64,000 nt of DNA from Deltaproteobacteria bacterium RIFCSPHIGHO2_02_FULL_44_16 (GTDB taxonomy: Bacteria > UBA10199 > 2-02-FULL-44-16): NCBI GenBank assembly GCA_001798185.1, contig MGRM01000028.1:62001-126000 (forward strand), in the 5' to 3' direction. The position numbers were made by a program, and so were the translations under genes. The notes below the pieces were generated by a model, which was given only the letters and a program-made list of their open reading frames with translations, was not told the origin of the DNA and made no database searches. This document shows, piece by piece, positions 8,424-17,754 of this stretch; position 1 is the stretch's first letter, and each line of letters starts with the position of its first letter.

Positions 8424-8669
8424 TCAGCCCCCCGCGGTCGGTGGAATAAGCGCTACCGTATCTCCGTCGTGCAATATTGTATTCAGGGGAACAAAATGGC
8501 AATTGACGGCGCATCGCGTGTAGCGCGTCAGGTAGTCGATGACATGCTGATCGTTTGTCAGCTTTGAGAAGAGCTCTCCTGCGTGCGTTCCTTCGGGAAC
8601 ATCAACCGTTTTCTGTTCAAAAGAGAGTCGTTCCTTGAGATGAGCGAACGTCCTGATTTCAATCTGCAT
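8424..8669 (-). CDS. moaD: Molybdopterin synthase sulfur carrier MoaD
   Basis: An 81-residue ubiquitin-like protein. It ends in PPTAGG, the C-terminal diglycine that is thiocarboxylated and feeds sulfur into MoaE. The FAHLKERLSFEQ opening and DTVALIPPTAGG ending are typical. It overlaps the end of moeA by 11 bp. No separate moeB/MoaD-activating enzyme is seen in the window. Confidence 0.93.
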   Translation of the reverse strand: MQIEIRTFAHLKERLSFEQKTVDVPEGTHAGELFSKLTNDQHVIDYLTRYTRCAVNCHFVPLNTILHDGDTVALIPPTAGG

Positions 8670-9888
8670 AGATTTCTCCTCGTGATGTCAGGGGGAGCCA
8701 GCGAATGGGAATTTCTTCCTCTGCCTTGAAGAGAGAAGTCCCTGGTGGAAGCGTGATCAGACAATTGGCGTCGATGAATGAATGCATCATGTGAGATGCT
8801 TGCGAAGGGAGAGGAGTGACCCATAATGTTTCTGATTTTTTTTGTGCATGAGCTCTCAAGAAAAGAGTACGGTCAGATGTATTTTGCAGTGAACGAGTAA
8901 GCCATGCTTTTTCTTCGTGAAGAAAAAGATTTTTGAACCCGAGAAAATATCGAATATAAGGACGAACGTATTCATAGAGGCAAAGAAGACTTGCAGCCGG
9001 ATTTCCAGGAAAACCAAAGAGGATCGTCCGGTTTTTTTTTCCAACGTAGAGCGGTTTCCCCGGTTTTTGCGCTACTTTCCAAAAAACGGTTTCAACACCG
9101 CAGGCTTGCGCCGCTTCTTTCACCACATCATAAGCGCCGTCAGAAACGCCACCGGTGATGAGAAGAATATCATGGCGAGGAAGCGCCTCTTCCAAAATGT
9201 TGCGCATTTTCTCCCGATCATCAGCGGCAGGCGCTAACACCTGCACATTGACGTTGAACTCCTGAAGCGCCGCACAAAGCGCGAATGAACTGCTTTCAAA
9301 AATTTTCCCTGGTGGTAAGGATTTCTTTTCTTGCACCAGTTCATTTCCGGTCGGAATAATCAATATGCGTGGAGGAGTGTAAACGGGAACGGTAAAAATC
9401 CCCAACGATGCAAGATGTGCAAGAACGCCTGGAAGAAGCTGCTTTCCTTGTTGCATCACAACTGTTCCCGTTTTGACTTCTTCCCCCTGAAACCGAAGAT
9501 TTTCACCCTTGCACACCGTTTGTTCGATAGCGATGGTTCGGAGATCAAGACGCCTGACTTCTTCTTGTGGAATGACAGCTGCGGCACTCTCCGGAAGCAT
9601 TGCTCCTGTCATGATGCGGATCGTCTCTCCCGGACAAAACGAAAGACTCGATGCTTCTCCTGCCGCAATGGTTCCGACAACTTTGAGTTTTCCGGGAAGC
9701 GTGCTGATATCAGCGGTATGAATGGCGTATCCATCCATGGCCGATGAAGTGAAGCGTGGGAGGTCGCAGGGAGAAACAAGATCCTGGGCAAGGACTCGAA
9801 ATGCCGCCTGCTGAAGCGGCGCTGACACTATTTGGCCACGTCGAAAATGACGCGACAAAAGTTCATGTGCCTGTGCAGGTGTCATCAT
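8659..9888 (-). CDS. moeA: Molybdopterin molybdenumtransferase MoeA
   Basis: Inserts molybdate into adenylylated molybdopterin. The 409-residue protein shows the MoeA signatures: LPRFTSSAMDGYAIH near residue 50, VGTIAAGEASSL, IRIMTGAMLPESAAAVIPQEE, the IPTGNELV and LLITGGVSDGAYD molybdopterin-binding segments, and FGFPGNPAASLL. The start at 9888 is preferred because it overlaps the stop of the upstream permease as ATGA and has GGAG six bases upstream. A second in-frame ATG follows immediately. Confidence 0.94.
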   Translation of the reverse strand: MMTPAQAHELLSRHFRRGQIVSAPLQQAAFRVLAQDLVSPCDLPRFTSSAMDGYAIHTADISTLPGKLKVVGTIAAGEASSLSFCPGETIRIMTGAMLPESAAAVIPQEEVRRLDLRTIAIEQTVCKGENLRFQGEEVKTGTVVMQQGKQLLPGVLAHLASLGIFTVPVYTPPRILIIPTGNELVQEKKSLPPGKIFESSSFALCAALQEFNVNVQVLAPAADDREKMRNILEEALPRHDILLITGGVSDGAYDVVKEAAQACGVETVFWKVAQKPGKPLYVGKKNRTILFGFPGNPAASLLCLYEYVRPYIRYFLGFKNLFLHEEKAWLTRSLQNTSDRTLFLRAHAQKKSETLWVTPLPSQASHMMHSFIDANCLITLPPGTSLFKAEEEIPIRWLPLTSRGEIYAD

Positions 9889-10646
9889 ATGAATCTCCAC
9901 AAGATTTTTCCTGCGGCAACGAGAATGAGCATTGCGGTGACATGTTGAAGATGTCGAAGTGAAAGATGAATATGACGAAAATGGTTTCCGAGATATCCTC
10001 CGAAGGAAACGGCGAGAAGAAGTGTGGTGATGAAGATTGGCGAGATTTCTTCCATGTTCGGGGGAAATAATTTCGAATATTGTCCCCATAACCCGGACAG
10101 GGAATTCACGAAGATGAAGAAACTTGCGTGTGCTGCAATTCTACGAGGAGTTCCCCAGGAAAGAAAGTAAAGAAGGGGGGAGAGAAAGATGCCGCCCCCA
10201 ATACCGACAATGCCAGAGAGAAAACCAAGGCATGCGCCGATCCCAAGACCGATCAACCAAAGTTGTTTTGTCAGAAGTGTTCGAGGCGCGAAAATTTCTC
10301 TTCCCGTCAACAAGAGGCGCGTTCCAGCGGCAAGAAGAGAAAAACTGAGGAGAACGAGAAAAAGAGATTTATCGACCACGATACGTCCTCCAAGATAGGC
10401 GCATGGAATCGAGGTGATAATAAAAGGCAATGTTCGGAGGAAGAAGGACTCCTTCTTCCACACGAAATAGCAGAGGTTTGTGCTGACGACGGCAAGATTA
10501 CAGATCAGGGCGATGATCGGAATTATCTGAAAGGGAATGTCTGTAAGGACAAGAAGAGCAAGATAGGTTGATCCTCCTCCGAACCCTGCAATGGCATAGA
10601 GAAGAGCGGTGACGAGAAAGAAAAAAGGGAGAAGCGTCAGAGTCAC
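9885..10646 (-). CDS. TauE/SafE-type membrane permease
   Basis: A 253-residue membrane protein with about eight helices and the repeated TauE/SafE pattern: GFGGGSTYLALLVLTDIPFQ in the first half and GIVGIGGGIFLSPLLYFLSWGTPRRIAAHASFF in the second. Family members are proposed exporters of sulfite or other small anions. Sitting inside a molybdenum-cofactor operon, overlapping moaCB by 4 bp and moeA by 4 bp, it might move an oxyanion such as molybdate, nitrite or sulfite; that is inference. No substrate-defining residue is known to me. Confidence 0.85.
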   Translation of the reverse strand: MTLTLLPFFFLVTALLYAIAGFGGGSTYLALLVLTDIPFQIIPIIALICNLAVVSTNLCYFVWKKESFFLRTLPFIITSIPCAYLGGRIVVDKSLFLVLLSFSLLAAGTRLLLTGREIFAPRTLLTKQLWLIGLGIGACLGFLSGIVGIGGGIFLSPLLYFLSWGTPRRIAAHASFFIFVNSLSGLWGQYSKLFPPNMEEISPIFITTLLLAVSFGGYLGNHFRHIHLSLRHLQHVTAMLILVAAGKILWRFI

Positions 10647-11554
10647 GGATGTCCTCCTCCCGCCATCATTTTATAGCTGTGCAAAATTGCCGGAAAGAGA
10701 GCGCTCATGGATTCTTCTGTGCCACGGGATGAGCCGGGAAGATTGATGATGATCGTCTTTCCTTTGAGACCGGCAACACCGCGCGAAAGCATGGCGTAGG
10801 GTGTTCGTTCCTGTCCAAAGGCGCGAGCTGCTTCCATGATGCCGGGAATTTCACGATCGATCACCTCTTTGGTTGCTTCAACCGTGACATCGCGCGGTCC
10901 AAGCCCGGTTCCTCCGGTTGTCATCACCAGATGACAACCTTGCTCTGCAAGTTTGCAAAGCGCTTCCTTGATGAGCTTTTTTTCATCGGGAAGGATTATA
11001 TATTCGCAACGTTCACCTATATAGGTTTCCAACCGTTCTTTGATGATTTGTCCTGAAGTGTCTTGACGGTGCCCGGCTGCCGTTCCGTCCGAGGTGACGA
11101 TCACTGCGGCTTTGAAATTTTCGGGGAGGTCTTCATGAAAACTCGTTTTGCCTCCCTCTTTTTCAAGCACCCTGATGTTTGTTATTTCCATCTCGGAACT
11201 GACCGGTTTGAGCATATCGAAAAGAGTTGCTGCTGCGATCTGCGCGCCAACGAGAGCTTCCATTTCAACTCCGGTTTTCCACAGTGTGGTGACCGTTGTG
11301 AAAACGGTCACCTCTCCGGAGTCATGAAGATCGAAATCAATGGTAATCTGATCAATCGGAATCGGATGACAATGGGGAATGAGTTCACTTGTCCGTTTTG
11401 CGGCGATGAGTCCCGCGGTGCGAGCAACTTCCAAAGCATCTCCCTTTGGCGTCTTTTTGCTGCGAAGAAGTTGCACCATGGCGGGAGACATGTTCACCAC
11501 AGCCTGAGCTTTTGCTCGTCGAAGCGTTGAAATTTTATGTGATGTTGAATACAT
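10643..11554 (-). CDS. moaCB: Bifunctional cyclic pyranopterin monophosphate synthase MoaC / molybdopterin adenylyltransferase MoaB (fusion)
   Basis: A 303-residue two-domain protein. Residues 1 to about 140 are MoaC, with the KTPKGDALEVARTAGLIAAK, LIPHCHPIPID and GVEMEALVGA motifs; MoaC makes cPMP from the MoaA product. From about residue 147 the MogA/MoaB domain begins (FKAAVIVTSDGTAAGHRQD), with TTGGTGLGPRDVT, ERTPYAMLSRG and INLPGSSRG motifs; this domain adenylylates molybdopterin before metal insertion. Both active-site sets look intact. It follows moaA by 2 bp. Confidence 0.95.
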   Translation of the reverse strand: MYSTSHKISTLRRAKAQAVVNMSPAMVQLLRSKKTPKGDALEVARTAGLIAAKRTSELIPHCHPIPIDQITIDFDLHDSGEVTVFTTVTTLWKTGVEMEALVGAQIAAATLFDMLKPVSSEMEITNIRVLEKEGGKTSFHEDLPENFKAAVIVTSDGTAAGHRQDTSGQIIKERLETYIGERCEYIILPDEKKLIKEALCKLAEQGCHLVMTTGGTGLGPRDVTVEATKEVIDREIPGIMEAARAFGQERTPYAMLSRGVAGLKGKTIIINLPGSSRGTEESMSALFPAILHSYKMMAGGGHP

Positions 11555-11556
11555 GG

Positions 11557-12540
11557 TTATCCTCCGAGAGCTCGAATGCGTGGCATCGTAACTCCTCTTA
11601 CGGTGACAGGATTACTTCCATGTCCTTCGGGCTTCTTGCGTGTCGCGCAACGAAACGCATTTTTGAGATGTTCATCCGAACCGCCGCACCGAAGAAGAGG
11701 GCGCAGATCGACTTCTTCGTATGAAAAGAGACAAGGACGAAGTTTTCCATCAGCCGTCAGTCGCAGTCGTGAACAACGTTTACAAAAGGGTTCCGTCATG
11801 GAGGCGATAAACCCGACGCGCCCGGAACTTCCATCAAGAGCATAGGATTCAGCAACTTCTGAACCGCGTGCAATCGGCGTCAGGTGATAGCGTTTGCGAA
11901 TAACTTCCTTGACTGTCTGAAGTGGAAGCATCCATTCCGGATGCCACCCTGTTCCGCACAGAGGCATAAATTCGATAAAGCGGACTTCAAGAGAGCGTTC
12001 GATGGCCAATGTGGCAAAGCTGACCATTTCATGTTCACTCATCCCTTGAAGAACAACGACATTGAGTTTTGTGAAGAGTTTCGCTTCACATGCCGCTTCG
12101 ATTCCCTTGTATGTTTGTTCGTAGGAGTCACTGAACGTAAGTTCGCGAAAGCGACACGGGTTCATGCTGTCAAAGCTGATATTGATGCGATCAAGTCCTG
12201 CTTCTTTGAGGGGAGCGGCAAGTTCGGGAAGAAGCGAACCATTGGTGGTCAGGGCAAGCGTTGGGCGTGGTGCGAGAAGGGAGAGTGAGTGAACAAGTTC
12301 GACAATATTTTTCCGCAGGAGAGGTTCGCCGCCGGTCAAGCGAATCCGTTTTCCTCCCATCTCCATAAAAATTTTCGCGACGCGGACGATTTCTTCAAAG
12401 GAAAGAATGCCCTCTTTTGGAATCGTCTCTATGCCTTCGGGCGGCATACAGTAGATGCATCGAAAATTACAACGATCAGTCACCGAGATGCGAAGATAAT
12501 CGAGCCTTCGCCCAAAAGTGTCGATCAGTGCATGGGTCAT
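11557..12540 (-). CDS. moaA: GTP 3',8-cyclase MoaA
   Basis: A radical SAM enzyme for the first step of molybdenum cofactor synthesis. The 327-residue protein has the N-terminal CxxxCxxC cluster at Cys24, Cys28 and Cys31 (DRCNFRCIYCMP). It has the SAM-binding RLTGGEPLLR and the second C-terminal cluster in FCKRCSRLRLTADGKLRPCL. It ends in the conserved GG tail (RALGG). All key residues are present. It appears to be the first well-supported gene of the 12-gene minus-strand operon running to 2877. A short reading frame upstream overlaps its start. Confidence 0.95.
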   Translation of the reverse strand: MTHALIDTFGRRLDYLRISVTDRCNFRCIYCMPPEGIETIPKEGILSFEEIVRVAKIFMEMGGKRIRLTGGEPLLRKNIVELVHSLSLLAPRPTLALTTNGSLLPELAAPLKEAGLDRINISFDSMNPCRFRELTFSDSYEQTYKGIEAACEAKLFTKLNVVVLQGMSEHEMVSFATLAIERSLEVRFIEFMPLCGTGWHPEWMLPLQTVKEVIRKRYHLTPIARGSEVAESYALDGSSGRVGFIASMTEPFCKRCSRLRLTADGKLRPCLFSYEEVDLRPLLRCGGSDEHLKNAFRCATRKKPEGHGSNPVTVRGVTMPRIRALGG

Positions 12541-12701
12541 CTGTATTCCCTTTCCAATTCCCCTTCACGTTTCTTCCTGAAGGTTCGGGAGGTAAAACCG
12601 TTTCCAGTTTCACCCAGAGGCGTTTTCTTCACAGAAATTTTTTCAGGAAGAGAGCGCTCGAGAACAAAACGAACGTAGAGAGAGTTGGTGCAGGAAGCCA
12701 T
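12537..12701 (-). CDS. Possible small protein upstream of moaA (weak)
   Basis: A 54-residue frame beginning MASCTNSLYVRFVLERSLPE and ending in a very charged tail (KKREGELEREYR). Its stop overlaps the moaA ATG as ATGA, the same coupling used throughout this operon, which is the main reason to list it. There is no clear Shine-Dalgarno sequence and no family is recognised. It may be only a leader reading frame or chance. Confidence 0.3.
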   Translation of the reverse strand: MASCTNSLYVRFVLERSLPEKISVKKTPLGETGNGFTSRTFRKKREGELEREYR

Positions 12702-12725
12702 GCGAAAAATCAGATACAAACATGA

Positions 12726-12748
12726 TTGAAGTCAGGTTTTCTCTTCAA
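12726..12748. promoter_or_regulatory. Dyad in the divergent moaA / cytochrome-nxr control region (tentative)
   Basis: TTGAAG (12726-12731) and CTTCAA (12743-12748) form an inverted repeat with an 11-bp spacer, 40 bp before the cytochrome c start and in the gap between the two divergent operons. It could be an operator. It does not match the FNR/NNR consensus TTGAT-N4-ATCAA. A similar hexamer pair with a 13-bp spacer occurs at 20505-20529. Confidence 0.3.
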
Positions 12749-12788
12749 GGAACATGTCAAAAAACTTTTCATATTAAGGAGGAACATT

Positions 12789-13142
12789 ATGAGGAAGAAA
12801 CTTTTTTTGATGTGGATGCCAGTCGTGATTATGATGTCATCGTCTGCGTTTGCGGCAGCGGATGCCAATGCGGGAAAAATAAAATATCAGCAACTTTGTG
12901 TCAGTTGTCACGGAGCGTCGGGCAAAGGAGATGGTCCGGCTGCTGTGGCGCTCACTCCTAAACCGCGCAATTTTTCCGACAGCAAAGGGAAAACTGATGC
13001 GCAACTTGCGAAAGTGATTAAAGAAGGGGGAGCAGCCAATAATCTCTCGCCTTTGATGCCACCTTGGGGCGCAGGTCTCACTGACCAGGATATTGCAAAT
13101 ATCATCGCCTATCTTCGCGTTCTCGGGAAAGGTGGTCAATAA
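12789..13142 (+). CDS. Periplasmic c-type cytochrome, first gene of the nxr/nar operon
   Basis: A 117-residue class I cytochrome c: signal peptide to about residue 24 ([10 protein letters not shown]), then CVSCH at 37-41 and a Met in SPLMPPWG as likely sixth heme ligand. The motif [16 protein letters not shown] and the closing [15 protein letters not shown] are typical of small electron carriers. The ATG at 12789 has GGAGG six bases upstream; an upstream ATG in frame at 12726 is rejected. Its stop overlaps the nxrA-like start by one base (TAATG), so it probably carries electrons to or from the molybdoenzyme. Confidence 0.92.
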   Translation: MRKKLFLMWMPVVIMMSSSAFAAADANAGKIKYQQLCVSCHGASGKGDGPAAVALTPKPRNFSDSKGKTDAQLAKVIKEGGAANNLSPLMPPWGAGLTDQDIANIIAYLRVLGKGGQ

Positions 13143-16100
13143 TGCTACGCGATATCTCGCGACGCAGTTTTCTGAAACTGGCGCTTACCACGGGAGCGGG
13201 ATTTTCACTTGCAAGCGCAACTTCTGTTTCGGAAATGTTCACCTTTCTGATTCCGTTTGATCACGACAATCCTCTTTCGGGTTACCCCAATCGCGATTGG
13301 GAAGAGCAGTATCGGGATCTTTTTCGCTCTGATTCCACATTTCATTTTCTCTGCGCGCCAAATGATACGCACAACTGTTTGCTGACAACCTATGTGAAAA
13401 ACGGTGTTGCGACCCGCATTGGCCCATCTTTCGGATACGGCAAGGCAACCGATATCTATGGCAATCGGTCATCGCATCGATGGGATCCACGCTGCTGTCA
13501 AAAGGGGCTTGCTCTTATTCGGCGTTTTTATGGAGATCGCCGGTGTAAAGAACCGATGGTGCGAAAAGGTTTTCTCGATTGGGTGACCTCGGATTTTGAA
13601 CGCGATCCGGCAACAGGCGCCGTCCCAAAAAAATATCTCAATCGTGGATTGGATGATTGGGTGAAAGTTTCCTGGGAGAAAGCGTTTGATCTTTCTGCGC
13701 GAACGCTTCGCAATATTGCTGAAACGTATCAGGGAGAAAAAGGGAAGCAGTATCTTCTCGCTCAAGGTTATGATCCTGCGATGGTGGAGGCGACGAAAGG
13801 CATTGGAACGCAAGTGCTCAAATTTCGTGGTGGAATGGCAGCGCTTGGCGCCACACGACTTTTTGCCCAGTATCGACTTGCCAACATGATGGCGCTTCTT
13901 GATGCAAAGATTCGCGGGGTCTCTCCGGACGAAGCTGTTGGTGGACGTGGCTGGGATAACTACAGTTGGCACACCGATCTTCCTCCAGGCCATCCGATGG
14001 TGACAGGACAACAAACCGTCGAGTGGGACCTGGTCAATGCCGAACAGGCACATGTGATTGTTTGTTGGGGGATGAACTGGATTACCACAAAGATGCCCGA
14101 TGCGCACTGGTTGACGGAAGCGCGGATGAAGGGGGCAAAGGTTATTGTGATTGCTGCGGAGTATAGCGCCACATCATCAAAAGCCGATATGGTCGTTGTC
14201 GTTCGTCCGGGGACGACCCCCGCGCTTGCGTTTGGACTCTGTCATCTTCTTCTCAAGCAGAAGGCGTACAACCCTGAATATCTTCGCGAACATACGGATC
14301 TTCCCTGTCTTGTTCGTATGGATACCCTTGAAATGCTCAAGGCAACCGAGGTGTGGAAGGAATACACGAATAGTCCTCTCGATAATTATGCAACGACACT
14401 CAAAAAAGGAGAAAAACCTCCACTTCCGCCGCTTCAAAAGGAACCTCTTATTACCGATGAAGACCGCGAAACATGGGGTGATGCTGTGGTGTGGGATGAG
14501 AGAACGAAAAAACCGGTTGTGCTTTCGCGTAACGATTATGGCTCGCGTTATCGAAACAAGGGGATCACAGCGACGCTCCGGGGGCGATATCAGGTGACAC
14601 TCGCTGATGGAAAGAATATTTTTGTACGACCAGTCTTTGATCTTCTCACAGAATATGTTGACGCTAACTTCGATCCGAAAACGGTTTCTGAAATCACCTG
14701 GGCTCCGGTTGAAGCGTTGTATGCGCTTGCAAAGGAGTTGGCGCAACATCGTGGAAAAACTCTTTTCGCTTTGGGCATGGGGCCGAATCAGTTTTTTAAT
14801 AGCGACCTCAAAGATCGTGCAACATTTTTTCTGGCAGCGCTTACCGAAAATATCGGGAAAGCCGGTGGCAATATTGGAAGCTATGCGGGGAATTATCGTG
14901 CAGCGTTCTTCAGTGGTCTTGGTCAGTTTATTCAGGAAGATCCATTCAACGTCACGTTGAACCAGAATGATCCGGCGAAAGTGAAAGGCTATTTCACGAA
15001 TGAGTCTGTCCATTACTTTAATCATGGCGATACGATTCTTCGCATGGGAAAAGAAATTTTGACGGGAACGTCGCATATGCCGACTCCGACAAAATCGATT
15101 CTCGTCTCAAACAGCAACTCGCTCATTGGAAATGCCAAGGGTCATTATGACACCGTCGTTAACATTTTGCCTCGCGTCGAATTTGTTGGGGTGAATGAAT
15201 GGTGGTGGACGGCGTCGTGTGAATACGCCGACATTGTTTTTCCGGTCGACAGTTGGGCGGAATTCAAACAACCTGACATGACGATTTCGGTCACGAATCC
15301 GTTTCTTTATGTCTATCCTGCAACGCCGCTGAAACGCATTTATAATACACGCGGAGATATTGAAGTGGCCGCCGGCATTGCAAATGCCTTTGCGGATATC
15401 ATGGATGACAGACGTTATCGTGATTATTGGCGTTTTGTGCATGAAGGAAAAACAGAAATCTATCTTCAGCGTATTCTCGATTTCAGTAATGCGACAAAAG
15501 GGTATAACATTCATGAGCTTCATGAAAAAGCAAAGCAGGGGATTCCCGCACTCCTCATGTCACGCACCTATCCGAAAGTGGGAGCGTGGGAACAGGCAAA
15601 CGAAGACAAACCTTATTATACAAAGACCGGGCGGCTTGAATTCTATCGACCCGAACAAGAATTTATTCATTCAGGTGAAAATATTCCAGTTCATCGCGAA
15701 CCAATTGACTCAACGTTCTATGAACCAAATGTGATTGTGGCAAAACCACATGAAGCTATTCGTCCAAAACGCCCCGAAGATTATGGTGTCTCCTCGTCTC
15801 GCCTTGAAGCCGATGCTCGTCAAGCGCGGCATGTGGTGAAACCATGGAGTGAAGTTGCGACGACGCAGCATCCTCTTCAAAAAGATGGTTACAGTTTTAT
15901 CTTTCATACTCCCAAATATCGACACGGCGCGCACACCACTCCAGTTGATACTGATATCATCGCGGTCTGGTTTGGTCCGTATGGCGACATGCATCGCGAA
16001 GACAAACGCATGCCTTTTGTGAGCGAAGCTTATGTCGATATCAACCCTCACGATGCGAAAATGCTCGGGATTGAAGATGGTGATTATGTTCATATTGATG

Positions 16101-16612
16101 CCGATCCACATGATCGACCTTATCGCGGGTGGAAGAAGAGTGATAAGGCCTATGAGATATCGCGCTTGCTCTGCCGCGCCAGATATTATCCGGGGACACC
16201 CCGCGGTGTGACGCGCATGTGGCACAACATGTATGGCGCGACCTATGGCAGTGTGCGTGGCGCACAAACGCGCGAAGATGGTCTCGCGAAAAATCCGGAT
16301 ACCGGGTATCAAGCTCTTTTCCGCACAGGGTCGCAACAAAGTTGCACACGAGGCTGGATCAAACCGACATGGATGACCGACTCTCTCGTACGCAAGGATC
16401 TCATCGGACAAAAAATTGGAAAAGGATTTGCGCCCGATGTGCATTGTCCCACAGGCGCGCCTCGCGAGGCTTTTGTGAAAATCACCAAAGCTGAAGCCGG
16501 GGGTATGCATGGAGAGCCGTGGCGACCGCTCACGCTTGGCATTCGCCCATCATACGAGGACAAGCGGATGAAAAACTATATCAAGGGAAGAAACATTAAG
16601 GTGAAAGGATAA
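13142..16612 (+). CDS. nxrA: Nitrite oxidoreductase/nitrate reductase alpha subunit, periplasmic NxrA type (type II DMSO reductase family)
   Basis: A 1156-residue molybdoenzyme catalytic subunit. A twin-arginine signal ([12 protein letters not shown] at 7-8) predicts export with folded cofactor, unlike cytoplasmic NarG. The FS0 cluster region reads C71-x3-D75-x3-C79 with C118 in [11 protein letters not shown]; an Asp replaces the second Cys, as known for the Nitrospira/anammox Nxr type. The molybdenum-ligand Asp is Asp272 in [16 protein letters not shown]. The C-terminal MopB domain ends with [14 protein letters not shown]. The enzyme class interconverts nitrate and nitrite. Context (NirK, NnrS, Moco genes) favours nitrate reduction feeding NirK, but oxidation cannot be excluded. 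Confidence 0.88.
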   Translation: MLRDISRRSFLKLALTTGAGFSLASATSVSEMFTFLIPFDHDNPLSGYPNRDWEEQYRDLFRSDSTFHFLCAPNDTHNCLLTTYVKNGVATRIGPSFGYGKATDIYGNRSSHRWDPRCCQKGLALIRRFYGDRRCKEPMVRKGFLDWVTSDFERDPATGAVPKKYLNRGLDDWVKVSWEKAFDLSARTLRNIAETYQGEKGKQYLLAQGYDPAMVEATKGIGTQVLKFRGGMAALGATRLFAQYRLANMMALLDAKIRGVSPDEAVGGRGWDNYSWHTDLPPGHPMVTGQQTVEWDLVNAEQAHVIVCWGMNWITTKMPDAHWLTEARMKGAKVIVIAAEYSATSSKADMVVVVRPGTTPALAFGLCHLLLKQKAYNPEYLREHTDLPCLVRMDTLEMLKATEVWKEYTNSPLDNYATTLKKGEKPPLPPLQKEPLITDEDRETWGDAVVWDERTKKPVVLSRNDYGSRYRNKGITATLRGRYQVTLADGKNIFVRPVFDLLTEYVDANFDPKTVSEITWAPVEALYALAKELAQHRGKTLFALGMGPNQFFNSDLKDRATFFLAALTENIGKAGGNIGSYAGNYRAAFFSGLGQFIQEDPFNVTLNQNDPAKVKGYFTNESVHYFNHGDTILRMGKEILTGTSHMPTPTKSILVSNSNSLIGNAKGHYDTVVNILPRVEFVGVNEWWWTASCEYADIVFPVDSWAEFKQPDMTISVTNPFLYVYPATPLKRIYNTRGDIEVAAGIANAFADIMDDRRYRDYWRFVHEGKTEIYLQRILDFSNATKGYNIHELHEKAKQGIPALLMSRTYPKVGAWEQANEDKPYYTKTGRLEFYRPEQEFIHSGENIPVHREPIDSTFYEPNVIVAKPHEAIRPKRPEDYGVSSSRLEADARQARHVVKPWSEVATTQHPLQKDGYSFIFHTPKYRHGAHTTPVDTDIIAVWFGPYGDMHREDKRMPFVSEAYVDINPHDAKMLGIEDGDYVHIDADPHDRPYRGWKKSDKAYEISRLLCRARYYPGTPRGVTRMWHNMYGATYGSVRGAQTREDGLAKNPDTGYQALFRTGSQQSCTRGWIKPTWMTDSLVRKDLIGQKIGKGFAPDVHCPTGAPREAFVKITKAEAGGMHGEPWRPLTLGIRPSYEDKRMKNYIKGRNIKVKG

Positions 16613-16617
16613 CCATT

Positions 16618-17745
16618 ATGGCAGACGTGAACAACTGGCAGCTCGGACGAAGTATGGCTTATCCTTACGCTGAGGCACGGCCAAAGCGGCAGCTTGCGTA
16701 TGTGTTTGACACGAACAAATGCATCGCCTGCCAAACCTGTACGGTTGCGTGCAAGACGACGTGGACATCAGGAAAAGGACAGGAGAACATGTTTTGGAAT
16801 AATGTCGAAACAAAACCTTATGGCGGTTATCCCACCGCATGGGATGTGAAACTTCTGGATGAACTCGGTGGTCAGGAGTGGGAAGGGAAAACCTATAAAG
16901 GAAAAACCGTTTTTGAAGATGCTCCTCCGGGAGAACGGGTGAAAGGTTATTTGCCGGAGCATGAAGACTATGCGCATCCGAATTTAGGCGAAGATGAAAT
17001 TTCCGGTACGTTGAACAAAGGGACTTTTTTTTCAGGCATGCATCAGGCCTGGATGTTTTATCTCGCACGCATTTGCAATCATTGTACCTATCCCGCGTGC
17101 CTTGCGGCTTGTCCACGCAAGGCGATTTACAAACGCGAGGAAGACGGTGTCGTGCTGATCGATCAGGTGAGGTGTCGTGGATATAAAGAATGTGTGAAAG
17201 CGTGTCCTTACAAGAAAACTTTTTTTAATATGATCACGCGCACATCGGAAAAATGCATTGGCTGTTATCCGCTCCTGGAAAAAGGAGAACAACCGCGATG
17301 CGTGCAAACCTGCATCGGCAAGATTCGCATTCAAGGATGGCTTTCAAAGCCAGGTGAAGAGCGTGAAGACAACCCGCTCGATTATATCGTGAGAATCAAA
17401 AAAGTGGCACTCCCTCTTTATCCACAATATGGACTGGAACCAAATGTGTATTACATTCCGCCGGTCAATGTGCCGAGGGAGTTTCTTCTCCAGATGTTTG
17501 GTCCCTTTGTGGATGATGCGATTGCTACCTATCGACATGTGAAAACCGATAAAAAACTTCTCGCGGCATTTCTTCTTTTTGGGAACACGCCAAAAATTAT
17601 TACCAAATACGATGCAAATGATCATGAGGCCATTGGTTATAATGAACAGGGCGAAGAGGTGGTTCGGGTTCCATTGACGGAACCTTTTTTTGAGCGCGAT
17701 CTCTTTGATCCTCAACATAATGTTTACCGCCATAACACGCCATAG
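16618..17745 (+). CDS. nxrB: Nitrite oxidoreductase/nitrate reductase beta subunit, NxrB type
   Basis: A 375-residue ferredoxin-like subunit carrying four iron-sulfur clusters between the Mo subunit and the gamma subunit. Cys clusters are seen in order: CIACQTCTVAC near residue 36, CNHCTYPACLAACPRKAIY, CRGYKECVKACPYKK, and CIGCYPLLEKGEQPRCVQTCIGK. The last set has the spacing of NarH-type proteins. It has no signal peptide of its own and is expected to ride out with NxrA by hitch-hiking on the Tat signal. It starts 5 bp after nxrA, with AAGG eight bases upstream. Shorter than NarH (about 500), as in the Nxr group. Confidence 0.9.
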   Translation: MADVNNWQLGRSMAYPYAEARPKRQLAYVFDTNKCIACQTCTVACKTTWTSGKGQENMFWNNVETKPYGGYPTAWDVKLLDELGGQEWEGKTYKGKTVFEDAPPGERVKGYLPEHEDYAHPNLGEDEISGTLNKGTFFSGMHQAWMFYLARICNHCTYPACLAACPRKAIYKREEDGVVLIDQVRCRGYKECVKACPYKKTFFNMITRTSEKCIGCYPLLEKGEQPRCVQTCIGKIRIQGWLSKPGEEREDNPLDYIVRIKKVALPLYPQYGLEPNVYYIPPVNVPREFLLQMFGPFVDDAIATYRHVKTDKKLLAAFLLFGNTPKIITKYDANDHEAIGYNEQGEEVVRVPLTEPFFERDLFDPQHNVYRHNTP

Positions 17746-17754
17746 GAGGTTCGT

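Noticed and set aside
14177-15076. 299-residue frame antisense to nxrA
   Set aside because: It lies wholly inside a strongly supported gene on the other strand and shows no family motif; a shadow of codon bias.
13142-16612. Claim that the organism is a nitrite oxidiser
   Set aside because: Nxr-type enzymes work in both directions. NirK, NnrS and the absence of other nitrifier markers in the window do not decide it.
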